From assembly GCA_012656075.1 (NCBI GenBank), contig JAAKBF010000173.1:186001-250000 (forward strand): 64,000 bases of DNA, read 5' to 3'. This DNA comes from Phytophthora hibernalis. Its lineage: Eukaryota > Oomycota > Peronosporomycetes > Peronosporales > Peronosporaceae. Below the pieces are notes generated by a model. That model was not told the DNA's origin. It searched no databases and worked only from the letters and a program-made list of their open reading frames with translations. Below, piece after piece: positions 44,333 to 53,880 of the stretch; the stretch's first letter is position 1, and each line of letters begins with the position of its first letter. The position numbers and the translations under genes were made by a program.

Positions 44333-46809
44333 ATGGTGAAGCTGTTCTGTGCGACCGTTGGTGTGGCGGGAAGCACATTTCCAGTGGACATCGACACGAG
44401 TCAGTCGGTGGGAGACCTGAAGGATGCGATCAAGGCGAAGAAAATGTACCAGTTTCCTGCTGACGAGCTGCAGCTCTTCCTGGCGAAGAAGAACGAGGGC
44501 CGGGGCCCGTGGCTGACGGAAGAAGAAGCGATGAGCGGAGTGAGTGACACCACTGACCTGAAGCTGCTGAGATCGGCGCGATCGGAAATCGGAGATGTTG
44601 GACTTTCAGAAAGAGACGTGCACCACGATCTCAACAAGCAAGAAGTTGCTGCTGGATATGGTCCTGTGAACGTGCTGGTGAAGCTGTGGACGGGTATCGA
44701 CATTACGATTAAAGAACGTATCGATAGATGCACACCCGTGGAAATAGGCGAACTACAGCATTACCGAGAGCAAGGACAACTGATCCAACGCGAGTGTAAA
44801 GACTACTGTGCTGGAATCCTGGACAAAATCGAGAGCCACTATACCAGTGGAGTTCTACCCCTTCCGTTCATTTGCGTCGAAGGTTCATCAGGAATGGGGA
44901 AATCGCAACTGGCGTTTGCGCTTGGAGGAGGACGTCGACCGTGGTTTTACTGGCCTGCTACTTCAATTGGACTCGAGTCGCAGTCTCTCTACCAAAATTT
45001 CACATCGATTTCGGCGACATTCAACGAGATCACAAACAAAGATGAGCCAATGCAGAAACTTGAAGAGTTCGTCCTGAATTCCGCATCTCAATTGTACGAG
45101 CAAGAGCTTTTGTGGACCTATGGATTCATTCGTGCATTGCTCGAATATTGTAGCTTGGGTGCGCATCAACGGCCTCAAATGATTCGCTTCGAAGAAGAGA
45201 CGTCGTTTCATGTGGAGAAGTGCAACCTGGATACAGTTAGTGCTGTGCGTGCCAAGATGGTGGCAGATGGCAAGGTTTTACCCTTCTTCGTTTTGGACGA
45301 AATGTCACCAAATGTGAACATGGATGGTGGAGGAAAGAACATGTCGGCTTTTCAACGGAACGTCTTTCGTGCGTGTGGCCTGCTTGTGGTTGTGATGGGC
45401 ACCGACGCCAAGATCACGAATTTGGTGGACCAGTCGGGAGGCAGCTCCGGGAGACATCATTTGTGGGTATCGATTGTATCTCGGTTCCCTCCCTTTTGTC
45501 CTATTCCTTTCAAAGACAAAACAGAGAAAGTAACTTGGGACACGGTCAAGCGGCAGTATCCTGTCGTGGAAAAAATTGCGGTAGGTTCTCGCGGCAGATT
45601 TGCCAGACATTTCATGGCTCGCGTGGTGGAGTACGCAAGTGGACACCCAAGTTTTGAGCTGCATGATTTACTGGATGAAGCATTTGTCCACGTTAGCCGC
45701 GATATTCAGAAGGGCAAAAATTCATGACGAAGCAGGATGGGATGGATGCGCAGCTGATGGCGATGTCTTACACAAATATTAGCATCGAACTTCCAACAAC
45801 CACCGAGAACGATGCATCCCAACCGACACAGAAGAAAAGGAAAATTGTGGGGGGTAAACTGTATGCATTTGCACTTCGCAAACTTGGTGGATGATCAATT
45901 TACTGATCTAGAATTAGTTCAGGGTGCGCTGATGGCTGGTCAAGCTCTGTGGAAGCCGTTGTGCAGCTTTCCGAGAATTGAGGAGGACATGTTGCTCTAC
46001 CTCGCGGTTTTAGGTGGGAAGGAGTATTCGGGCTACTATGATCATACATTCGGCAAAGCGTATTCAACAAAGCAAATCTTCATGGGGTACTTGAAAGGAA
46101 AAGGGTTTTCGATGGATCAAAACAGTAATGCTATGAAAAACGATTTTATGGCGTTCGAGAATATGGTCGCGCATATGATCTTCTGTGCGTCGCGCAGAAA
46201 TGGGGTTCAAGGAACTTCGTTCGATGACTTCTTTGCCGGGTTGCTTGGTGAATTTCAAAACGAGTACCGGAAGATGGATATGACGCTCGGTAGTACAACC
46301 GAAGTCGTTCTCGCCAGCGAATTGTTGGAGGGGTACGCCCGTCTAACGATGTTGGCACACATGAAGATTCCCTTTCTGGCACCACCCAATGCTGTATGGC
46401 CGAAATGTATTCTTGAAATTGGTGATGGCTGCAACTTCGGTCATCTAGTTCGTGCCGCGGACAAGGAAAGATGTGACCTTTACGTGCTAAATCAGGAGAA
46501 AAACGCAGTCCCGCTTTTTCTGTGTGAATGCAAGCATTGGGCGACGAACGTGGACATGCGCGCGATGAGGGGATCGTTGGTGGATTGGAATCTAAGTGGG
46601 AGGACAAGTGGACGGTCGTGCTGTTGTTTTGTGTGAAATTGGCGAGCTTTCGTTTGTCGTGGCCACAGACTATCAGTGAAAGAATTGGGTGCGTCAAAAT
46701 TGATTGTCAGAGTTGCCATGCGGAGTGGGTTTTTCAGCCGGTCGAAGGACAGCGGGATAAATTGATCATTGTCATGGAAACGGGGGCTTTGGTCACGGGT
46801 GCGACGTAA
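44333..46809 (+). CDS. Crinkler (CRN) effector, NTPase-nuclease type, copy 2
   Basis: The N-terminus differs from copy 1 (start MVKLFCATVGVAG; LFLAK at 48-52; a longer segment with SGVSDTTDLKLL and HHDLNKQEVAAGYGP). It joins the copy-1 body at the VLVKL junction (residue 113). The first frame ends at 45727 (464 aa) with Walker A and B intact. The nuclease frame starts near 45812 but shifts at about 46570, where a G-run is one base shorter than in copy 1; the remainder to 46809 lies in another frame. The ECK nuclease motif lies just before that shift. The N-terminal header targets and the body acts. The frame break in a homopolymer may be a sequencing error or real damage. Confidence 0.8.
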
Positions 46810-47836
46810 CACATCACGATCGTATCGCAAGTTAGCCTGGAAATCAAGTCTTGCATCGGTGCATGGAAGAATCAATCGATCACGAACTTCTGCAAAAGTC
46901 GTTGCGTGGGCTCGACTACTGGGGTCGTTTAGCGAAACGTAAAGGGAGTTTATCGATAGAGCAACACGATTTTCGGATTCATTCAGTAAATTGCCGTGCC
47001 TAGTACATTAAGCCAGTTGTGCAGGACAGTCCACGAAGTTGGGTTGGCCGCGCTAGTATGTCATGTACTACTACTGTAGTATTCATAACCATGATTTCGC
47101 GTAGGCTGAGATAGTATTGCCAACACAGTACCAAACACTTCCTGTTGCGTTTACTACAGTACCAAGCGGCTTATCCGCTTGGGATCGTGCAGTTAGATAC
47201 ATGGATACAGGTGTATCTACATGTACAACATGAACTGTACAAGCTCTGAAGTTGCGATGCACAATTACTTCGACTAATTGCAAGAATGCAGCCTACCAAG
47301 ACATGAAAGGCAATGGCACTACCGCACCCGGTGAATTTGCGAGCGTACAGGAGAGACGCGTTATGAAAAGGTGGCTCAGCCAGAACATGCTTACACGGGA
47401 TGCGTGCCGTACACTCCTGCAGACGACGAATCCGACGTTCCACCTACGAAGAAAAACCCACCGATTCTCGGGTATCGTGGACATCTTCGTAACGATGAAG
47501 ACCGTATTGGTACGACATTCACGCAAGGTTTGTCAATAGCGTCACGAGCAGAGCAGGTCTTGCCACTCTCCAGTGCAAAAGCTCGACCACAGAACAATCA
47601 GCCGCGACAGGTTCGCTTTGCCGAAGAAAATCGGCAGACGAAACCATCGAGGGCAGCCAAGCCAGTCGGTATGTCTCCACGATCGGGATATGGTCAATTT
47701 GACAATGTCAGCGGGTACGGAAACTTCGCTGCACCTGCAGCAGCAGGAATGTCACCACGATCTGGCTACGGCGCTTTTGAAAATGCAAGCGGCTATGGTG
47801 CATTTGATGCACCACCAGTTCGTGGAGGTTTATCTC
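44670..47836 (+). repeat. 3.17-kb segmental duplication, copy 2
   Basis: Partner of 38732-41899; offset 5938 bp before and 5937 bp after the G-run difference near 46570. It is the likelier source copy, because its downstream sequence continues as the complete repeat-protein gene. Confidence 0.85.
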
Positions 47837-48724
47837 CTCGATCAGGCTATGGTGAGTTCGAAAATGCTAGTGGATATGGCGCGTTTGCAGCACCACCAGA
47901 CATGTCACCTCGATCAGGATACGGTGCTTTCGATAATGCTAGCGGTTATGGTGCATTTGCCGCTCCGCCGGGAGATGTTGGGATGTCAGCCCGATCCGGC
48001 TACGGTGAGTTCGATAATGCCAGTGGGTATGGAGAATTTGCGGCACCTCCGGGTATGTCACCGCGATCAGGATATGGCGCGTTCGATAATGCTAGTGGAT
48101 ATGGAGCCTTCGGAGCCCCACCAGACCCTAAAGGCATGTCACCGCGTTCAGGATATGGCAAGTTCGATGATGCGAGCGGGTATGGTAATTTCGCTTCGCC
48201 TCCTGAACAAACGAGAGATGTTTCCGGCAATGCTGGCCCTAATCATTACGCAGCACATCAAGGCAAATCATCACTTGGGAAATAGCAAGAGGCAAACCTG
48301 TCGACTACAGACGTGGGAATTACGTTCATTCGTCCAGTAACCAGCAACAACATCGCAACGGTAACCAAGTGACCAAGTCGCAAGCTCCTTCCGACCTAAC
48401 TCTTCATGCGAAGTATCGGCTAGCAATTAATAGGGTCGGTGGAGAGCAGGCAGCACTACGCCTGTGGATTGTGGCTGCACAGACAATATGGCAACGACAC
48501 TCAATGCGAACAGAGCTCCTACAGGCTGTAAAACGCAATTTCGAGAAACACGAGCGTACAAGTACGTCAATATCCATACGTTGTGGATCGCTGTGAGCCC
48601 CGTTGACAAAGTAACAATACCTGGTGTTATGTTTGCTCGATTAGATCACGGATTCATGACTAAAGTGCAGCTGAAGGAGGCCCTGCGAGACCTCGGATGC
48701 GTCTTCACGGACGATCAGGTTTGA
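47371..48724 (+). CDS. RSGYG-repeat protein gene, copy next to CRN copies 2/3
   Basis: A 304-aa frame (47371-48285): about 100 hydrophilic residues, then seven repeats of 24-28 residues. Each has the form MSPRSGYG-x-F-x-N-ASGYG-x-F followed by a Pro/Ala spacer. A frame change near 48285 leads to a helical part (YRLAINRVGGEQAALRLWI) and then, in another frame (48464-48724), a part ending GFMTKVQLKEALRDLGCVF that looks like an EF-hand half. A likely intron (48722-48798, GTTTGAAAG...GTGGTAG) precedes ITALFGMYD. The start may lie further up, near 47305. I do not recognise this family. Repeats rich in Gly, Tyr and Phe can phase-separate or form fibres, which is an inference only. Confidence 0.65.
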
Positions 48725-49278
48725 AAGCTCACAATATTAGCTTTGGTCAAGACTAACGTGCGCGTGTTTTTCTTCATTTTTATTTTTGTTGTGGTAGATC
48801 ACTGCATTGTTTGGGATGTATGACGAACAGTGCGCTGGTAAGCAGCTCATCCAGCCTCTTTTCTCATTACCGACAACAATCTTACTCGTTGATGTTGCTA
48901 TCTTTGATCCAGGCACTTTAGCAATGTCAGATCTCCTTGTTGCCTTGACTGACAAACTATAATGTACTTGAAGCATAGCAACACGAAGCTGCACAAATGC
49001 AATCCTATCGATTTTTCACAGATCGCCTCACCAGAATTTATCAAAGTCTTTTTTTCAAACGGCACTACAACAGTCCAGGTTTTTCTTCATCCAGCGAAAC
49101 TACGACTCGTTGTGGACAGCCTAAGTGGGAGCAAAAAATAAAGCTGTAGCCTGACTCAAAGGACAAAAGTAATCTGGTTATCAACTTCAACTTCTTGAAG
49201 GCCCTGAAAGCGTCCAGAGCCATCATGGACCATGATGGATGGATGTATTGGGAAACGATTGCAAAGTCCTCCCTCTCT
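48725..49278. other. EF-hand-like gene 3' part and CRN copy 3 upstream region
   Basis: 48799-48870 probably continues the EF-hand-like exon (ITALFGMYDEQC). The rest, to the CRN promoter, is AT-rich and non-coding apart from short frames. The same sequence is present inverted at 51604-52150. Confidence 0.35.
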
Positions 49279-49286
49279 CTCATTCA
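49279..49286 (+). promoter_or_regulatory. Oomycete initiator upstream of CRN copy 3
   Basis: CTCATTCA inside CCTCCCTCTCTCTCATTCAG, 21 bp before ATG 49308, then AATCTGCCGCCTC as in the other copies. Confidence 0.6.
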
Positions 49287-49307
49287 GAATCTGCCGCCTC
49301 AGGGAAA

Positions 49308-50755
49308 ATGGTAAAGCTCTGGTGCACAATCGTCGGTGTCGCTGGAAGAGTGTTCTCTGTGAAGGTAGATGAAGACGACTCGGTGGATGAGTTGAAGCAG
49401 GCGATCAAGAAGGAGAACGAGACGACAAGCAAGGGAGATGCCGACGCACTGGTGCTTTTCTTGGCAAAGAAAGACGGCGCGTGGGTGACGGTGAACCAGG
49501 TGAAGAAAGGTGTGAACGACACCACTGGTCTGGTGCCTCTGAGGGCGGCGCAATCGAAAATCGGAGATGTTGGACTTTCAGAAGGAGACGTGCACCACGA
49601 TCTCAACAAGCAAGAAGTTGCTGCTGGATATGGTCCTGTGACCGTGCTGGTGAAGCTGTGGACGGGTATCGACATTACGATGGATGAAAGTAGTGATAAC
49701 ACCGTGGATATAGAAGAACTGCAGCATTACCAAAAGCAAGGACAACTGATCCAACTCGAGTGTAAAGACTACTGTGCTGGAATCCTGGACAAAATCGAGA
49801 GCCACTATACCAGTGGAGTTCGACCCCTTCCGTTCATTTGCGTCGAAGGTTCATCAGGAATGGGAAATCACAACTGGTGTTCGCGCTTGGAGGAGGATGT
49901 CGACCGTGATTTTACTGGCCTGTCACCGGAGGCGAGTCGCAGCCGCTCTGCCGAAATTTCGCATCAATTTCGACGACATTCAATGAGATCACAAAGATAA
50001 CCCAATGCAGAGGCCCGAGCAAGACGTCCTGAATTCCGTATCTCAATTGTACATACAAAGATTCTGTGGACCTATGGATTCATTCGTGCATTGCTTGAAT
50101 ATTGCAGCTTGGAAGAGCACCAACACGCTCGACTGACACGCTTCGTAGAGAAGACGTCGTTCTTTGTCGAGAAGTGCGACCGTCCTGCAGTTCTCGATGT
50201 ACGTAACAAGATGACGGAAGGTGGCAAGGTTTTGCCATTTTTGTTTTGGATGAAATGACAGCCAATGTGAACATGAATGGGGAGGGAAGAACTTGGCAGC
50301 TTTTCAACGTGATGTCTTTTGTGCGTGTGCTCTTGAGGTGGTTGTAATGACCACCGACGCCAAAATGACCAGTTTGCTTGTCGAGCCCCCGATTATCATG
50401 CAGCTAGTTCCTGGGGGACTATTACGTGGGCGTCGGTTGTATCTCGATTCCCTCCCTGTCGCCCGATTCCTTTTGAGGAGAGAATGAAACAAGATGCTTG
50501 GGATATAATCAAGCAGCAGTATCCTGTCGTGGATAAAATCGCGGTAAGTTCTCGCGCCAAATTCGCCAGATATTTCCTGAATGCCGTGGTTGAACACCCA
50601 CATTTTAATCTGTGCGATTTGCTGGATTGAGCGTTTGTCAAAGTAAGCCGAGAGGCTCAGAAAAACAAACATTTTATGGAGAAGCAGGACGGAAAAGATG
50701 CACAACTAATGGCGATATTATACCCAAATACAAAGCTGGAGCTGTCCTCCGTTGG
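49308..50755 (+). pseudogene. Crinkler (CRN) copy 3, frame-broken and lacking the nuclease
   Basis: The header (MVKLWCTIVGVAGRVF; LFLAK present) and junction (VTVLVKL) are intact. The NTPase start follows with a frame break at the Walker A motif (three instead of four G near 49860). Further coding segments of the NTPase and its C-terminal part are readable to 50755 (YPVVDKIAVSSRAKFARYF), with several frame changes and a stop near 50628. At 50755 the sequence meets the inverted arm, so no nuclease part exists here. The body has diverged from copies 1 and 2. Confidence 0.75.
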
Positions 50756-50759
50756 CAGC

Positions 50760-51574
50760 TCTTCCAAGCTGCAATATTCAAGCAATGCACGAATGAATCC
50801 ATAGGTCCACAGAATCTTTTGTATGTACAATTGAGATACGGAATTCAGGACGTCTTGCTCGGGCCTCTGCATTGGGTTATCTTTGTTTGTGATCTCATTG
50901 AATGTCGTCGAAATTGATGCGAAATTTCGGCAGAGCGGCTGCGACTCGCCTCCGGTGACAGGCCAGTAAAATCACGGTCGACATCCTCCTCCAAGCGCGA
51001 ACACCAGTTGTGATTTCCCCATTCCTGATGAACCTTCGACGCAAATGAACGGAAGGGGTCGAACTCCACTGGTATAGTGGCTCTCGATTTTGTCCAGGAT
51101 TCCAGCACAGTAGTCTTTACACTCGAGTTGGATCAGTTGTCCTTGCTTTTGGTAATGCTGCAGTTCTTCTATATCCACGGTGTTATCACTACTTTCATCC
51201 ATCGTAATGTCGATACCCGTCCACAGCTTCACCAGCACGGTCACAGGACCATATCCAGCAGCAACTTCTTGCTTGTTGAGATCGTGGTGCACGTCTCCTT
51301 CTGAAAGTCCAACATCTCCGATTTTCGATTGCGCCGCCCTCAGAGGCACCAGACCAGTGGTGTCGTTCACACCTTTCTTCACCTGGTTCACCGTCACCCA
51401 CGCGCCGTCTTTCTTTGCCAAGAAAAGCACCAGTGCGTCGGCATCTCCCTTGCTTGTCGTCTCGTTCTCCTTCTTGATCGCCTGCTTCAACTCATCCACC
51501 GAGTCGTCTTCATCTACCTTCACAGAGAACACTCTTCCAGCGACACCGACGATTGTGCACCAGAGCTTTACCAT
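50760..51574 (-). pseudogene. Crinkler (CRN) copy 4, truncated at the inverted-repeat centre
   Basis: Minus-strand twin of copy 3. From ATG 51574 it reads the same header, LFLAK motif and VTVLVKL junction. Its Walker A (GSSGMGKS, near 51015-51038) is intact, unlike copy 3. The frame then changes at about 50980 and the gene ends at the inverted-repeat centre near 50760, without the rest of the NTPase and nuclease. Confidence 0.75.
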
Positions 51575-51596
51575 TTTCCCTGAGGCGGCAGATTCT

Positions 51597-51604
51597 GGAA
51601 TGAG
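51597..51604 (-). promoter_or_regulatory. Oomycete initiator upstream of CRN copy 4
   Basis: CTCATTCC on the minus strand, 22 bp before ATG 51574, in the same context as copy 3. Confidence 0.6.
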
Positions 51605-52156
51605 AGAGGGAGGACTTTGCAATCGTTTCCCAATACATCCATCCATCATGGTCCATGATGGCTCTGGACGCTTTCAGGGCCTTCAAGAAGTTGAAGTTGA
51701 TAACCAGATTACTTTTGTCCTTTGAGTCAGGCTACAGCTTTATTTTTTGCTCCCACTTAGGCTGTCCACAACGAGTCGTAGTTTCGCTGGATGAAGAAAA
51801 ACCTGGACTGTTGTAGTGCCGTTTGAAAAAAGACTTTGATAAATTCTGGTGAGGCGATCTGTGAAAAATCGATAGGATTGCATTTGTGCAGCTTCGTGTT
51901 GCTATGCTTCAAGTACATTATAGTTTGTCAGTCAAGGCAACAAGGAGATCTGACATTGCTAAAGTGCCTGGATCAAAGATAGCAACATCAACGAGTAAGA
52001 TTGTTGTCGGTAATGAGAAAAGAGGCTGGATGAGCTGCTTACCAGCGCACTGTTCGTCATACATCCCAAACAATGCAGTGATCTACCACAACAAAAATAA
52101 AAATGAAGAAAAAACACGCGCACGTTAGTCTTGACCAAAGCTAATATTGTGAGCTT

Positions 52157-53627
52157 TCAAACCTGATCGTCCGTGAAGACGCATCCGAGGTCTCGCAGGG
52201 CCTCCTTCAGCTGCACTTTAGTCATGAATCCGTGATCTAATCGAGCAAACATAACACCAGGTATTGTTACTTTGTCAACGGGGCTCACAGCGATCCACAA
52301 CGTATGGATATTGACGTACTTGTACGCTCGTGTTTCTCGAAATTGCGTTTTACAGCCTGTAGGAGCTCTGTTCGCATTGAGTGTCGTTGCCATATTGTCT
52401 GTGCAGCCACAATCCACAGGCGTAGTGCTGCCTGCTCTCCACCGACCCTATTAATTGCTAGCCGATACTTCGCATGAAGAGTTAGGTCGGAAGGAGCTTG
52501 CGACTTGGTCACTTGGTTACCGTTGCGATGTTGTTGCTGGTTACTGGACGAATGAACGTAATTCCCACGTCTGTAGTCGACAGGTTTGCCTCTTGCTATT
52601 TCCCCAAGTGATGATTTGCCTTGATGTGCTGCGTAATGATTAGGGCCAGCATTGCCGGAAACATCTCTCGTTTGTTCAGGAGGCGAAGCGAAATTACCAT
52701 ACCCGCTCGCATCATCGAACTTGCCATATCCTGAACGCGGTGACATGCCTTTAGGGTCTGGTGGGGCTCCGAAGGCTCCATATCCACTAGCATTATCGAA
52801 CGCGCCATATCCTGATCGCGGTGACATACCCGGAGGTGCCGCAAATTCTCCATACCCACTGGCATTATCGAACTCACCGTAGCCGGATCGGGCTGACATC
52901 CCAACATCTCCCGGCGGAGCGGCAAATGCACCATAACCGCTAGCATTATCGAAAGCACCGTATCCTGATCGAGGTGACATGTCTGGTGGTGCTGCAAACG
53001 CGCCATATCCACTAGCATTTTCGAACTCACCATAGCCTGATCGAGGAGATAAACCTCCACGAACTGGTGGTGCATCAAATGCACCATAGCCGCTTGCATT
53101 TTCAAAAGCGCCGTAGCCAGATCGTGGTGACATTCCTGCTGCTGCAGGTGCAGCGAAGTTTCCGTACCCGCTGACATTGTCAAATTGACCATATCCCGAT
53201 CGTGGAGACATACCGACTGGCTTGGCTGCCCTCGATGGTTTCGTCTGCCGATTTTCTTCGGCAAAGCGAACCTGTCGCGGCTGATTGTTCTGTGGTCGAG
53301 CTTTTGCACTGGAGAGTGGCAAGACCTGCTCTGCTCGTGACGCTATTGACAAACCTTGCGTGAATGTCGTACCAATACGGTCTTCATCGTTACGAAGATG
53401 TCCACGATACCCGAGAATCGGTGGGTTTTTCTTCGTAGGTGGAACGTCGGATTCGTCGTCTGCAGGAGTGTACGGCACGCATCCGTGTAAGCATGTTCTG
53501 GCTGAGCCACCTTTTTCATAACGCGTCTCTCCTGTACGCTCGCAAATTCACCGGGTGCGGTAGTGCCATTGCCTTTTATCGGTTTTGATGTCTTGGTGGT
53601 GCTGTAGATGCGTCGATCGAGTGGCAT
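52157..53627 (-). CDS. RSGYG-repeat protein gene, inverted copy with its own 5' end
   Basis: A start at 53627 gives an N-terminus that differs from the other copies (MPLDRRIYSTTKTSKP). After a frame change near 53480 comes a 397-aa frame (53478-52285) with the same seven RSGYG repeats and the helical part. The EF-hand-like part follows in another frame (52417-52157). Its likely intron and last exon are mirrored at 52150-52020. Because the repeat and helical parts are in one frame here but not at 47371, this copy is the better model of the protein. The diverged promoter (a TATATA-like run near 53690) suggests separate regulation. Function unknown. Confidence 0.65.
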
Positions 53628-53880
53628 GCTTGCAATTAGTCAAAGTAGGTGTGACTCGCAACTTCACAACTCGTGTGCTTGCATATATAGGAAATCCGTG
53701 CTCGATCCCAAGAAATAAAACGGATATGCGATGCAACAGCTTGACGTGTAGCATGAAGTTGTTGATATTTTTATTTTTCAATGTAGTTCATGCAGGTATT
53801 CCAAGCTGTCACGCTCCGCTAAGCTAACTAATCTGTCATCGTGCTCATGCTGGAGATAGCAGTCATCCTTGCTTCTGGCC

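Larger units (their letters stand above)
47306..50118 (+). repeat. Inverted repeat arm 1 (2.8 kb)
   Basis: Pairs with 50760-53576 in inverted orientation, coordinate sum about 100880. It covers the RSGYG-repeat gene, its EF-hand-like tail and CRN copy 3 up to the NTPase middle. Differences noted are mostly homopolymer length (for example AAAA/AAAAA near 47366, GGG/GGGG near 49860) plus a 4-base indel near 49995. Confidence 0.85.
50760..53576 (-). repeat. Inverted repeat arm 2 (2.8 kb)
   Basis: Inverted partner of 47306-50118. The 640 bp between the arms (50119-50759) belongs to the body of CRN copy 3. Beyond 53576 the flank still resembles the flank of arm 1, but with many changes. Confidence 0.85.

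Noticed and set aside
47640..48230. CRISPR-like array
   Set aside because: The regular repeats are in-frame coding units (72-84 bp) of the RSGYG protein in a eukaryotic genome, with no spacer structure.
50700..50900. Inverted repeat explained purely as a foldback assembly artefact
   Set aside because: Not fully excluded, but the 640-bp unique centre and the diverged yet homologous outer flanks argue for a real structure, so it is kept as a finding with this caveat.
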